A DNA stretch of 64,000 bases from Bacillus cereus (GCF_002584535.1 NZ_NUOT01000074.1:1-64000), one strand, 5' to 3'. Numbered from the stretch's first letter, positions 7,766 through 16,279 are shown. Notes: a model not told the origin generated them from the letters alone. A program made the numbers and translations.

Positions 7766-8647
7766 ATGAATTCACTTTCTAATAAAGAAGCTGATAAAGG
7801 AGCCATTGTCAGCATTATTGCCTACATATTTTTAGCGTCACTAAAAATCGCAATTAGCTATATTGCTCTTTCCAGTGCATTACGTGCAGACGGTTTAAAT
7901 AATTTAACAGATATCGGTGCTTCTATAGCTGTATTAATCGGTTTAAAAATTTCTCGAAAACCTCGTGATCCGGATCATCCATATGGTCATTCTCGTGCAG
8001 AACAAATTGCTTCACTTGTCGCCTCCTTTATTATGGCAACGGTCGGACTTGAAGTTATCGTAAGTGCAATTCAATCGTTTTTCACTCCACAGAAAACGGC
8101 GCCTAATGTACTTGCAGCTTGGGTTGCCTTATTTTGTGCTGTCGTCATGTACAGTGTGTATAAATATAATAATAAAATTGCGCAGCGCACAAAAAGTAAA
8201 GCACTAGAAGCCGCAGCAAAAGATAATTTATCCGATGCTCTCGTTAGTATAGGTACAGTTGTCGGTATTGTAGCATCACAGTTCGACATGCCTATCCTCG
8301 ATCCAATTGCAGCCTTAATTGTCGGCTTTATTATTTGTAAAACTGCGTGGGATATTTTTACAGAAGCCTCTCATATGTTAACCGATGGCATCGATCCGGA
8401 TAAAATGGAAGAATATTCACATGCTGTCAAGCTCGTTTCTGGTGTTGAAAATATTGTTGATATTCGTGCACGTATGTATGGGAACCAAACGTATGTGGAT
8501 ATTACGATTGAAGTAGATGCTCATATGGACGTGAGTAAAAGCCATCATATTACCGATGAAATTGAAGAAATGTTAGAAGAAAGATTTGGAATTTTATACA
8601 CTCATATTCATGTAGAACCTACGCAAAAAGAACCTATGATGACATAG
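7766..8647 (+). CDS. cation diffusion facilitator (CDF) family exporter
   Basis: A 293-residue CDF transporter that exports divalent metal in exchange for protons. Six membrane segments precede a C-terminal cytoplasmic domain (about 205-290). The metal-site Asp motifs are ADGLNNLTD (TM2) and DNLSD (TM5); DHPYGHSRAE is the family signature. B. subtilis relatives (MneP, MneS) export Mn2+, so Mn2+ or Fe2+ is likelier than Zn2+, but this is inference. The start at 7766 follows AAAGGTGAG by 8 nt. Its last codons form one arm of a terminator shared with the convergent PAP2 gene. Confidence 0.88.
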   Translation: MNSLSNKEADKGAIVSIIAYIFLASLKIAISYIALSSALRADGLNNLTDIGASIAVLIGLKISRKPRDPDHPYGHSRAEQIASLVASFIMATVGLEVIVSAIQSFFTPQKTAPNVLAAWVALFCAVVMYSVYKYNNKIAQRTKSKALEAAAKDNLSDALVSIGTVVGIVASQFDMPILDPIAALIVGFIICKTAWDIFTEASHMLTDGIDPDKMEEYSHAVKLVSGVENIVDIRARMYGNQTYVDITIEVDAHMDVSKSHHITDEIEEMLEERFGILYTHIHVEPTQKEPMMT

Positions 8648-8656
8648 GTTCTTTTT
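8625..8656. terminator. shared bidirectional terminator inside two gene ends
   Basis: A 14-bp perfect stem AAAAAGAACCTATG / CATAGGTTCTTTTT with a 4-nt loop. It contains the last codons and stops of both convergent genes, which overlap by 14 nt (8634-8647). Confidence 0.93.
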
Positions 8657-9275
8657 TGATGAATGTTTGGTGAAACATAATACATAAAATGAGCCAACTT
8701 CCCCCCGCTGCCCAACCCGCTAATATATCGGATGGATAATGAACACCAAGATATACGCGGCTAACAGAAATAGAAAATATAACGAAACATGTAATTAAAA
8801 TAATCAACAACTTTCTATGCAATGTAATACGATGTTCCGTAATTGTTACATAAGCGATAAATCCTAGAAATGCTGTAGCATTCATCGAGTGGCCGCTTGG
8901 AAAGCTATATCCTGTAGCTGTAACAAGCTGCGATACATCTGGTCTTGGTCGTTCGTACCATAATTTTAAAAGGTTGTTAAGGTAACGAGATCCGTAATAA
9001 TTTACGATTAAAAATAACGCACCTAACAACTTTTTTCGAATAAGAAAGTACATTACAACTATGATTAATAATGGGAAATATATTTTCTTTGAACCAATAT
9101 AAGACATCCAGGTGAAATAAGCTGTCAAATACTCGTTCCGAAAACTTTGAATAAATTTGGAAATAACATCATCAAATTTTTCAATGCAAGCGGTATGATA
9201 CGAAAGTGATAATCCGACAAAACAAATGAGAAACACAATTAACAAGTATACATGTCGATATCGTTTCACATACAT
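8634..9275 (-). CDS. yodM: PAP2-family lipid phosphatase (YodM-like)
   Basis: A 213-residue membrane phosphatase of the PAP2 superfamily. Its three signatures are KLWYERPRP (KX6RP), PSGHSMN (PSGH) and SRVYLGVHYPSD (SRX5HX3D). Several membrane helices. Likely substrates are lipid pyrophosphates such as undecaprenyl or phosphatidylglycerol phosphates. Start at 9275 (MYVKRYRH) with GTGAGG; the longer frame to 9401 overlaps the spo0M end. In B. subtilis yodM also lies close to yozD, yodN and kamA, so synteny supports YodM. Confidence 0.85.
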   Translation of the reverse strand: MYVKRYRHVYLLIVFLICFVGLSLSYHTACIEKFDDVISKFIQSFRNEYLTAYFTWMSYIGSKKIYFPLLIIVVMYFLIRKKLLGALFLIVNYYGSRYLNNLLKLWYERPRPDVSQLVTATGYSFPSGHSMNATAFLGFIAYVTITEHRITLHRKLLIILITCFVIFSISVSRVYLGVHYPSDILAGWAAGGSWLILCIMFHQTFIKKEPMSS

Positions 9276-9294
9276 AACCTCACTATATAAAAAT

Positions 9295-9339
9295 AAGAAA
9301 TGGAGCGGTTGTTTTAGTTTTCCTCTCCATTTCTTTTTT
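9295..9339. terminator. hairpin downstream of spo0M
   Basis: An 11-bp stem AAGAAATGGAG / CTCCATTTCTT with a roughly 19-nt loop, between the spo0M stop (minus strand) and the yodM start. A T-rich run follows in both directions. Confidence 0.65.
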
Positions 9340-9351
9340 ATGCATCTTTTA

Positions 9352-10107
9352 TTAAGAAATATAACTGTTAATTTTTTGCTGCATAGCTGGGATATCTTCA
9401 CGCGTTACAGTAAAACGAACGACTCTTTCATCTAAGTCTAATGCTTCTGAAAATAGTCCTGCTAGCCCACGGGCTTTTCTGTCTACTTCCATAACAATAT
9501 CTAATCGATCATAGGCACGTGGTAGAATTAATAATTCCAATTCATCCAACTTTCCATAATACTGTCCTGAAACTGGAATGAACTCAAATTCTTGTGCAAA
9601 TGGAATATTGGTACGTAATCGGTGTGGTAATTCTTCACATTCTGCTTGACGAAGCCTGAATCCTAATTGTTTTGCGCTATCTAACACACTGTTAAATAAT
9701 GCATTCGGTAACACCTGAATGTAATCACGATCACTCGGATCAATACTCCGCTTAATATCAAGACCTGTATGAACCCAAACATTTTTCATTCCAAATGTAA
9801 GCGGCGCTTCAATTGGCATTGGGAATGAAAATGGAATTTCCACTTTTTCATTTGGAGATATCGTAATCGGATCGGTTAAACGTACTCGTTCTAAATCGAA
9901 TGTAGCGCTTACTTTTTTATCATCTACTTCTCGTATATACGACGTCGTTAATGTTAAGTAAATGCTTTCAATTTGTTGACTAACTGCTCCACCTGTAATG
10001 TGAACTACACCTACAATTTCTTCTCCTACTAAATATTCTTCTTTTTCAAGAACTGTATCTACTTTCGCGCTTCCTACTCCAATGCTCGCTAAAAACTTTT
10101 GAAACAT
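9352..10107 (-). CDS. spo0M: sporulation-control protein Spo0M
   Basis: A 251-residue arrestin-like beta-sandwich protein, recognised from its N-terminus (ASIGVGSAKVDTVLEKEEY) and from LGFRLRQAECEELPHRL. In B. subtilis Spo0M affects early sporulation and interacts with the cytoskeleton. Standard length. The ribosome-binding site is GGGAG before ATG 10107. It overlaps the end of the kinase gene by 19 nt, so the two are translated from one transcript. Confidence 0.93.
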   Translation of the reverse strand: MFQKFLASIGVGSAKVDTVLEKEEYLVGEEIVGVVHITGGAVSQQIESIYLTLTTSYIREVDDKKVSATFDLERVRLTDPITISPNEKVEIPFSFPMPIEAPLTFGMKNVWVHTGLDIKRSIDPSDRDYIQVLPNALFNSVLDSAKQLGFRLRQAECEELPHRLRTNIPFAQEFEFIPVSGQYYGKLDELELLILPRAYDRLDIVMEVDRKARGLAGLFSEALDLDERVVRFTVTREDIPAMQQKINSYIS

Positions 10108-10910
10108 GTATCTCCCATCCTTTCTAATACATGGCGTACATCTTCTCTAACTTCTTGTATATTTTCATAATAAGGAGACTTCATCCGCAACATTCGCATA
10201 ATAATTTCACAGTTTTCTTTCATTATCTGCAACTCTTCATACCATGGCCTTTCTTCTTCTACAGTAGATTCATAGCCAGAGTATAATAAAAATAATGTAA
10301 AGTGACCTAGTGCATAAAAATCACTACGATAATGAACCTCTCGCATATAGACTTGTTCCCCTTCATAGGTAGATGCCCGTTCATCGATTTCTTCTATAAA
10401 TTTAGCTAATCCAAAATCGATAATGCTGATTTGTCCCTCTTTCATTAAAATGTTTGGAATTCGTAAGTCTCGATGAATAATACCTTTACTATGAAAATAA
10501 GAAACAATCTCAAGTACCTTATATAAAATATGAAAAGCTTCTTGCTCTTCATATACATGTCCATCTCTAAAAATGAAGTCTTCGAAATTCTTACCCGACA
10601 TGTACTCCATTACAAAAAACGGCTGTTTTTTCCATATAAAACTATCATATAAGCTCGGTATTGCTGGATGATTTAACTGCTTTAAAATTGTTTGCTCTTG
10701 CGCAAACGACCTTCTACCTGACTTATACCTTTGCTTACTTTGTCTTAATTGTTTTAAAACTTTTTTCTCTTTCGTTTCTAAATCATAAACGATATATGTA
10801 AAACCATAGCTACCCATTCCAATTACTGATTCAATTTTATAGCGTTGCGAGACAATTGTATCATTGTGCAGCGGCCTATCAAACCAAGCAAGTATATCAC
10901 GCCACTTCAT
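10089..10910 (-). CDS. Hanks-type Ser/Thr protein kinase (YbdM-like)
   Basis: A 273-residue cytoplasmic kinase with no membrane helix. Visible are the Gly-loop GMGSYGFTY (31-39), Lys53 in VLKQL, the alpha-C Glu in QEQTIL (about 72), the catalytic loop HRDLRIPN (146-153; Arg replaces the usual Lys) and DFG (165-167). It resembles B. subtilis YbdM. The ATG at 10910 overlaps the stop of the repeat-protein gene (TGATG), so translation is coupled. The operon is repeat protein - kinase - spo0M; either neighbour could be a substrate. Confidence 0.87.
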   Translation of the reverse strand: MKWRDILAWFDRPLHNDTIVSQRYKIESVIGMGSYGFTYIVYDLETKEKKVLKQLRQSKQRYKSGRRSFAQEQTILKQLNHPAIPSLYDSFIWKKQPFFVMEYMSGKNFEDFIFRDGHVYEEQEAFHILYKVLEIVSYFHSKGIIHRDLRIPNILMKEGQISIIDFGLAKFIEEIDERASTYEGEQVYMREVHYRSDFYALGHFTLFLLYSGYESTVEEERPWYEELQIMKENCEIIMRMLRMKSPYYENIQEVREDVRHVLERMGDTCFKSF

Positions 10911-11137
10911 CAACTACTTGAAAAAAAGCTACGACTTTTGTGTTTTCTTTTATAATGCTGATGTCCATAGCCATGGGGATTTCTCCTCTTATTATAATCG
11001 CTACTTGAATACGAGCGACCTCTATGACGATAATCACTACTTGAATACGAGCGACCTCTATGACGATAATCACTACTTGAGTAGGAACGATGTCTATTCT
11101 TCTTTCCTAGTAAAGAATCAATAATTTTTTTGAACAT
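10910..11137 (-). CDS. short Arg/Ser/Tyr repeat protein
   Basis: 75 residues: a hydrophobic-basic start (MFKKIIDSLLGKKNR), then a 12-residue repeat RHRGRSYSSSDY (three copies, the first shortened), then a basic His/Lys/Arg tail ending RSFFSSS. It is very basic and probably disordered; it may bind nucleic acid or membrane. AGGTGAAGGG precedes the ATG. It is translationally coupled to the kinase gene and rich in phosphorylatable Ser and Tyr, so it is a candidate substrate (inference). No family recognised. Confidence 0.8.
   Translation of the reverse strand: MFKKIIDSLLGKKNRHRSYSSSDYRHRGRSYSSSDYRHRGRSYSSSDYNKRRNPHGYGHQHYKRKHKSRSFFSSS
10988..11091. repeat. 36-bp coding tandem repeat
   Basis: A 36-bp unit beginning CTACTTGAATACGAGCGACC occurs about 2.8 times head to tail with few mismatches. 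It encodes the 12-residue repeat of the gene above, so copy number can change without a frameshift. Confidence 0.85.
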
Positions 11138-11230
11138 CCCTTCACCTCTTGTTTAAAATTTTCTTTTTATTATACCAATAATAATCTTTTATGTTTGTGA
11201 CAAGTTTGTAAAGAAATGATTTTGAAGTGT

Positions 11231-11257
11231 AAAAAACGACGAGTTTTTCCCGTCGTT
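11231..11257 (-). terminator. terminator of yozD
   Basis: Minus-strand hairpin AACGACG / CGTCGTT followed by TTTTT, just after the yozD stop. Confidence 0.85.
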
Positions 11258-11261
11258 ACTT

Positions 11262-11441
11262 TCACCCTTCATCCTCATCAAACACTTCATCAATCATACA
11301 TTTTTCTAGTAAATACTCAAATGTAATATCAGCGAGATCTTCAATCTCTTCTCGCTTTGGTACATACCCTCTCTCTATTAGTTGCTCATAAAAAAACTCC
11401 GCAATTTCTTCCGTATCAATTACGACCTCAATTTCCTTCAT
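11262..11441 (-). CDS. yozD: YozD family protein
   Basis: A 59-residue acidic protein (EIEVVIDTEEIAEFFYEQL, then ITFEYLLEKCMIDE) of the Bacillus YozD family, function unknown. The start at 11441 follows AGGAG by 8 nt, and the in-frame ATG at 11450 is not needed. In B. subtilis yozD also lies beside yodN and kamA. Confidence 0.85.
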   Translation of the reverse strand: MKEIEVVIDTEEIAEFFYEQLIERGYVPKREEIEDLADITFEYLLEKCMIDEVFDEDEG

Positions 11442-11598
11442 GAGCATCACTCCTTTATTTCTGTTTTATGAAGGAATTTCAAAATTATGTATACGAGATT
11501 AGAAAAATAGATTTTCTTTTCCATATCATATTTGTCAGTCATATTGACTCGTCTTACAGCATACGATGTAGTACAAGCTATTTGAAGGGGGAAATAAA

Positions 11599-11736
11599 AT
11601 GGAACAAAGAAAAGAAGAGTTCATGCATGAAGATAAATGGGCAGACTCTGTCATCAAAGGGCTTATTATTTTTTTAACAATTGTAGGTATACCTTACACA
11701 GCTTATATTTTTGTTCAGTTCCTTCTTGCTTTCTAG
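11599..11736 (+). CDS. small single-pass membrane protein
   Basis: 45 residues: MEQRKEEFMHEDKWADS, then a membrane helix (about 19-42, GLIIFLTIVGIPYTAYIFVQ). A good ribosome-binding site, GAAGGGGGAA, lies 5 nt before the ATG. The stop abuts the convergent yodN stop (11737). It is too short for routine gene calling, but start signal, composition and spacing all support a real gene. Function unknown. Confidence 0.75.
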   Translation: MEQRKEEFMHEDKWADSVIKGLIIFLTIVGIPYTAYIFVQFLLAF

Positions 11737-12399
11737 TTATTTTTTCTCTGTTAGTTTAACTAAATAATTATGAACGACATCCATTACAATTTTATATTCT
11801 TCATCTTGAAATGTTTCATATAATAATTGATAGTCATTATAAATATCTAATAATCCATCAATAATTTCTTGTCTGCTCGTTTTAATACTTACCTTTTTGG
11901 AATTATTGATTGACTTCAATTTTCCAAGATCTAATTTATTCATCCCTGCTTTATCTTGTTTCATTTTTTTCAAGATGGCATTAGCCGTTTGTGCATTCGC
12001 AAGCAATGTTAAATCTGATTCATCAGCCTCTAACCACTCACCATCTGTGATTCTCGATAATTCATATATTGTATCTTCCCATGCATCATTTTTATATCGC
12101 CATACTTCTGTACGAAATCCAACGATACGAAAGACATCTTTATCATAACCCGTAACTTGCACAAGATCACCGAACGTAAAATGATATCGTAATTCAATCC
12201 ATTCTGTTTCACCTTTTTTCATTTCTTGTTCCGTGACATGTTGAAGTGTTTGTTCCACATAATATCCATCATGATTATTAACTTCATATACATAAACGCC
12301 ATCTAACATTTTCATATTTGTGATTTTACCAACAGTTCCATATAGTGTAATCACGACTATATCTCCTACATTATATTTAGGTTGTTTTTTTCTTGCCAT
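11737..12399 (-). CDS. yodN: YodN-like protein
   Basis: A 220-residue hypothetical protein. The N-terminus has two small beta-rich segments starting KYNVGDIVVITLYGTVGKI and FTFGDLVQVTGYDKDVFRIV, which look like SH3/KOW-type barrels; the C-terminus (165-220) is helical. It resembles B. subtilis YodN, and synteny agrees (yozD, yodN, kamA). No function is known. Start ATG 12399 with AAAGGAGAG. Confidence 0.8.
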   Translation of the reverse strand: MARKKQPKYNVGDIVVITLYGTVGKITNMKMLDGVYVYEVNNHDGYYVEQTLQHVTEQEMKKGETEWIELRYHFTFGDLVQVTGYDKDVFRIVGFRTEVWRYKNDAWEDTIYELSRITDGEWLEADESDLTLLANAQTANAILKKMKQDKAGMNKLDLGKLKSINNSKKVSIKTSRQEIIDGLLDIYNDYQLLYETFQDEEYKIVMDVVHNYLVKLTEKK

Positions 12400-12500
12400 T
12401 TATATCTCTCCTTTTTAAAGTCGTGATTTTTGATAACAGTATATGCAAACGATTAAAAAACGCTTATCACATGAGCTTATATTCAAAAATTTTTCCAATA

Positions 12501-12531
12501 AAAAATACATCACTTTTTATAGAGTGATGTA
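12501..12531 (-). terminator. terminator of yozE
   Basis: A 9-bp stem TACATCACT / AGTGATGTA, with TTTTTT after it on the minus strand, 36 nt past the yozE stop. Confidence 0.82.
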
Positions 12532-12566
12532 CTAGTGCAGATATATTTGTAGTATATGTTTGCTCG

Positions 12567-12782
12567 TTATCTTTCTTGTATGTATAGCTCCCATGCTTCA
12601 TCAAAAATAGACATACTATCCAGTAATCCACTTAATTCTAAATACGAACTAATTTCATCGTAATCTTCTGATTGCTTCGGAAAACTTAAATCGTCATACA
12701 TAGCTTCAGCAAAATCCGATATTTCATTTTTGATTAAAGACGCACGATGCTTCATCATATAGTGATAAAATGACTTTTTCAA
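12567..12782 (-). CDS. yozE: YozE family protein (SAM-like fold)
   Basis: A 71-residue YozE-family protein: KKSFYHYMMKHR at the start, then SFPKQSEDYDEISSYLELSG and MSIFDEAWE. Function unknown; relatives have a SAM-like helical fold. The TTG start at 12782 is preceded by AGGGA at 6 nt; the frame upstream runs through the yokU terminator and is not coding. Confidence 0.88.
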   Translation of the reverse strand: MKKSFYHYMMKHRASLIKNEISDFAEAMYDDLSFPKQSEDYDEISSYLELSGLLDSMSIFDEAWELYIQER

Positions 12783-12834
12783 AAATATTCCCTGCCTTTC
12801 TAACTTGGATACATTATACAAGGGGAAAAAGAAA

Positions 12835-12856
12835 AAAACCAGCATAATCGCTGGTT
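12835..12856 (-). terminator. terminator of the kamA-yokU transcript
   Basis: AACCAGC / GCTGGTT with a 6-nt loop and a run of seven T on the minus strand; the yokU stop codon lies at its base. Confidence 0.88.
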
Positions 12857-13127
12857 AAAAGTCAAAATAATTTCTTTTTAGTAAACGTGGGCGCTCCATT
12901 AACTCTTCATATGTTAATTGTTTTGGTAAATCTTTTGTATAAATTAAAAACAACTGATCTTCTATTTCTTTTACAACATGATCAGGCTGATAGTCCATTC
13001 CACATGATGAGCAAGAAATACATGGTGTCTTTTGAATTTCAATGGCTTTTGTACCATCTGGCAATTCCCAATATACAGTATTCAGACTTTCTTTCGCCTC
13101 TGTACTGTCACACCACATACAATTCAT
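12855..13127 (-). CDS. yokU: YokU family zinc-ribbon-like protein
   Basis: A 90-residue protein with two Cys pairs, CMWC (3-6) and CISCSSC (36-42), suggesting a zinc ribbon. It belongs to the YokU family, often encoded beside lysine 2,3-aminomutase. Its ATG overlaps the kamA stop (ATGA), so it is co-translated with KamA. It may help maturation or activity of the enzyme, but that is inference. Confidence 0.87.
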   Translation of the reverse strand: MNCMWCDSTEAKESLNTVYWELPDGTKAIEIQKTPCISCSSCGMDYQPDHVVKEIEDQLFLIYTKDLPKQLTYEELMERPRLLKRNYFDF

Positions 13128-14542
13128 ACTGCGTCACCCTCAGCTTCTGTATTTTCTTCTAATTTCGCCATTTGAGCTTGGTATTTTTTATCTTTTAACT
13201 GATCACGCTTATCACGTTTATCCTTTAAGGAAGAATGTGTTTCATTTGTTTCATAGTCTTTGCGGCGATTCATACGTTGCAAATCATCCGGAACAAGATT
13301 GAATTTCTTATCACTCATCAACCCTGCTACACCGATATCAGAGCGTTTTTCTTCATAAGTTGGATAAATCTCTTTAAAATAACCTTCAGCTCTTCCTGGC
13401 ACATAATTTTCTGGTTCTGGATACGTTGTAATAACACCTTCAAAGTTACGAAGAACAACCTTATCCGCACTTTGTGAAATTAAATAATTTGGCTGAAGCG
13501 CAATTTTTCCGCCTCCACCTGGGGCATCGACAACGAATGTTGGCACTGCATAACCAGATGTATGTCCACGTAGTCCCTCAATAATTTCTAATCCTTTGGA
13601 AACCGGTGCACGGAAGTGACCAATACCTTCTGATAAATCACATTGATAAATATAATACGGACGAACACGAATTTTAACTAAATCATGCATCAGCTTTTTC
13701 ATAATTGGTACACTGTCGTTAATTCCTGCTAAAATTACCGCTTGGTTTCCAATTGGCACACCAGCATTTGCAAGCATTTCACATGCTAGTTTTGATTCTT
13801 CCGTAATTTCAATAGAAGTATTAAAATGTGTATTTAACCATACTGGGTGATATTTTTTAATAATGTTACATAGATTTTCTGTAATACGTTGTGGGAATAC
13901 AACTGGTGCTCTCGTTCCAATACGGATAATTTCCACATGCGGAATTGCTCGTAAGTTCTTTAATACGTATTCTAAAATTTTATCATTAATAAGAAGACCG
14001 TCACCACCAGAGATTAAAACATCACGCACTTGTGGTGTTTCACGAATATAAGCAATAGCATCATCTAATTGTTTTTTCGGAACACCCATTCCAATTTGTC
14101 CACTAAAACGACGACGTGTACAATAACGACAATACATAGAACATTGATTTGTAACTAGAAATAACACGCGGTCTGGATAACGATGTGTTAAGCCTGGAAC
14201 TGGTGAATCTTCATCTTCATGAAGCGGATCTTCTAAATCATACTTTGTTTTATATAATTCTTCCGAAATCGGTACAGATTGCATCCGAATCGGACAGCGT
14301 GGATCATCAGGATTCATAAGAGAAGCATAGTACGGTGTAATATTTAACGGAATTGTTTTCGTTGAAATTTTAACACCTTCTTCTTCTTCTGGTGTCAAAT
14401 TAATCACTTTCTTTAAATCATCTAACGTTTTGATCGTATTCGTTAATTGCCAAACCCAATCATTCCATTGCTCTTCTGTAACATCTTTCCATAATTCGAT
14501 CTCTTTCCAGTGACGATTTGGTTTGTATACATCATGTAACAT
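13124..14542 (-). CDS. kamA: lysine 2,3-aminomutase
   Basis: A radical-SAM, PLP-dependent enzyme (472 residues) converting L-lysine to L-beta-lysine. The iron-sulfur cysteines are in QCSMYCRYC (134, 138, 141). DAPGGGGKIALQPN holds the PLP lysine. It is very close to B. subtilis KamA/YodO, including ELWKDV and HEDEDSPVPGLTHRYPDRV. The C-terminus is charged (SLKDKRDKRDQLKDKK). Start at 14542 (MLHDVYKPN) after GGGGGAATAG; the frame to 14572 lacks a ribosome-binding site. Transcribed from a sigma-54 promoter just upstream. Confidence 0.96.
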   Translation of the reverse strand: MLHDVYKPNRHWKEIELWKDVTEEQWNDWVWQLTNTIKTLDDLKKVINLTPEEEEGVKISTKTIPLNITPYYASLMNPDDPRCPIRMQSVPISEELYKTKYDLEDPLHEDEDSPVPGLTHRYPDRVLFLVTNQCSMYCRYCTRRRFSGQIGMGVPKKQLDDAIAYIRETPQVRDVLISGGDGLLINDKILEYVLKNLRAIPHVEIIRIGTRAPVVFPQRITENLCNIIKKYHPVWLNTHFNTSIEITEESKLACEMLANAGVPIGNQAVILAGINDSVPIMKKLMHDLVKIRVRPYYIYQCDLSEGIGHFRAPVSKGLEIIEGLRGHTSGYAVPTFVVDAPGGGGKIALQPNYLISQSADKVVLRNFEGVITTYPEPENYVPGRAEGYFKEIYPTYEEKRSDIGVAGLMSDKKFNLVPDDLQRMNRRKDYETNETHSSLKDKRDKRDQLKDKKYQAQMAKLEENTEAEGDAV

Positions 14543-14579
14543 TGCTATTCCCCCTTTTTTTACGCTCGCCATTTATATA

Positions 14580-14596
14580 AGCAATAATTATGCCAA
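14580..14596 (-). promoter_or_regulatory. sigma-54 promoter of kamA
   Basis: On the minus strand TTGGCATAATTATTGCT fits the -24/-12 consensus TGGCAY-N5-TTGCW with exact GG-GC spacing. It lies about 38-54 nt upstream of kamA and downstream of the gene for a sigma-54 activator. The rest of 14597-14738 must hold or neighbour the activator's enhancer; no clear repeat was found there. Confidence 0.88.
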
Positions 14597-14741
14597 CTAT
14601 ACATTTTCAAGAAGTGGTGACGAAAGATACCCTATTATATAAGAAAAAAATATTTTTTTATTTTAAATGGCGCTCGATTCAATACAATATTCGTTACTTT
14701 CTGTATATGTAAGCGCTCTTTTTTTGGTGCAAACACTCAAA

Positions 14742-14763
14742 AACCGCCGATTATTCGGCGGTT
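14742..14763 (-). terminator. terminator of the sigma-54 activator gene
   Basis: An 8-bp GC-rich stem AACCGCCG / CGGCGGTT with a T5 run on the minus strand, overlapping the last codons of the activator gene. Confidence 0.88.
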
Positions 14764-16142
14764 TTGTCATACTTGTTTAATTTATACTGCAATGTTTGCC
14801 TTGGAATACCTAATAGCTTAGCAGCTTGCAAAATATTCCCATCCGTTTCCACTAACGCTCGATCGATTAATTCTTTTTCTGTTTGATGCAGTGCCTCACG
14901 TAATGGCAGAATAGACTTCTTCTTTTTCCTTAACTCTACTTCTTTTCGAAATGTTCGGGGTAAACAACTAACTGTTAATGAACCTCCTTCTGCAATAATT
15001 ACAGCATGTTCAATCGTGTGCTTTAACTCCCTTACATTTCCAGGCCAATGATAGGCTAGTAATCTTTCCTTCGTCTCATTGTCAATATGCAGTACCTCTT
15101 TTTTATATTCTTTATTATAGTCTCTTAAAAAGTAAGACGCTAACAATAATACATCTTCTTTTCGCTCACGAAGCGGTGGAATATATAACGAAAATACATT
15201 TAAACGATAATATAAATCGGTACGAATTTTATTTTCGCGCAAACATATCTCTGGCGGCTGATTCATCGCAGTAATGACACGTACATCCACTTTTCTCGTT
15301 TTACTATCACCGATGCGACGAATTACTCCATCCTCTAATGCGCGTAGCATTTTCGCCTGCAGATCAAGAGGCATTGAATTTAATTCATCTAAAAATAATG
15401 TCCCTCCATCTGCAAGTTCAAATAACCCCGCACGTTCAATAGCTCCAGTATAACTTCCTTTAGTTGTCCCAAATAATAGACTTTCTAGTAATGACTCTGG
15501 AAGAGCTGCACAGTTTTGGGCAATAAACGGTTTGTTTTTACGGTTTGAAGCCTCATGAATCGCTTGTACAAATAGTTCTTTTCCTGTTCCTGTTTCTCCG
15601 TATATTAAAACATTTGCATTTGTTGGAGCTACCTTTTGCGCTAAATCTTTTGTTTGTTTAAAGCGAAAATCATTCGTCACAATTGTATTAAAAGCAACAT
15701 GTTTTTTTGTTACCTTCTTCCTAGAAGATCGTTTCATTTTCGATTGTAAATCAACAATTGTATCCGTTAATTTTTGAATCGTTGAGTAATCTTTTGCAAT
15801 TTCAACAGCACCCGCAATTTTATCTTCTATAAAAATAGGTAATGTGGTATTTACAGTACAGACATCTTCACCATTTAAATTTTGATAACGCTGTACTTGA
15901 TGTAAAATCGGCTTTTGTGTATCTAGAACTTTCATAAGTGTACTCGTTTCCCTTGATAAAGACGGGAATGCTTCTAATAAATGCTTCCCTAATACATTCT
16001 CAATCTTGGACCCATCGTGTTTTGCAGCAACAGTATTATAAAAAATTGTAATACCATTTTCATCCACCGCATGAATCGCTTCATCAATACTGCCCAAAAT
16101 CGCTTCAATGACTTCTTGTGTCGAAACTGCCAGCAATGTCAT
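14751..16142 (-). CDS. kamR: sigma-54-dependent activator of the kam locus (PAS-AAA+-Fis)
   Basis: A 463-residue bacterial enhancer-binding protein. PAS domain (about 10-120); AAA+ domain with Walker A GETGTGKE (about 182-189) and Walker [10 protein letters not shown]-terminal Fis-type helix-turn-helix ([20 protein letters not shown]). The sigma-54 contact loop reads GSYTGA instead of GAFTGA. It is RocR-like. In B. thuringiensis the equivalent regulator of this locus is, from memory, called KamR. AGGAGGAGGG lies directly before the ATG at 16142; the in-frame TTG at 16136 is better spaced and may be the true start. Confidence 0.9.
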   Translation of the reverse strand: MTLLAVSTQEVIEAILGSIDEAIHAVDENGITIFYNTVAAKHDGSKIENVLGKHLLEAFPSLSRETSTLMKVLDTQKPILHQVQRYQNLNGEDVCTVNTTLPIFIEDKIAGAVEIAKDYSTIQKLTDTIVDLQSKMKRSSRKKVTKKHVAFNTIVTNDFRFKQTKDLAQKVAPTNANVLIYGETGTGKELFVQAIHEASNRKNKPFIAQNCAALPESLLESLLFGTTKGSYTGAIERAGLFELADGGTLFLDELNSMPLDLQAKMLRALEDGVIRRIGDSKTRKVDVRVITAMNQPPEICLRENKIRTDLYYRLNVFSLYIPPLRERKEDVLLLASYFLRDYNKEYKKEVLHIDNETKERLLAYHWPGNVRELKHTIEHAVIIAEGGSLTVSCLPRTFRKEVELRKKKKSILPLREALHQTEKELIDRALVETDGNILQAAKLLGIPRQTLQYKLNKYDKTAE

Positions 16143-16174
16143 CCCTCCTCCTGCTAAAAATTCAGCAAATTATA

Positions 16175-16190
16175 TGCCGAATTTCCGGCA
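16175..16190. promoter_or_regulatory. palindromic site upstream of kamR
   Basis: TGCCGAATTTCCGGCA: the arms TGCCG and CGGCA are perfect inverted repeats, 6 nt apart, 33-48 nt upstream of the activator gene. It could be an operator, possibly autoregulatory. The GC-rich arms stand out in this AT-rich DNA. Confidence 0.4.
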
Positions 16191-16279
16191 CCCCTGTGCG
16201 CGATTATAAGCATGACGATTCCGTTCTATTTTTCTATTTATTTCATATTACTACTTTCCCGCCAACGAGGGATAAAGTA

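Noticed and set aside
10988-11091. Regular 36-bp repeats, CRISPR-like in unit length
   Set aside because: The units are head to tail without spacers and lie in frame inside a coding gene, so this is a coding tandem repeat.
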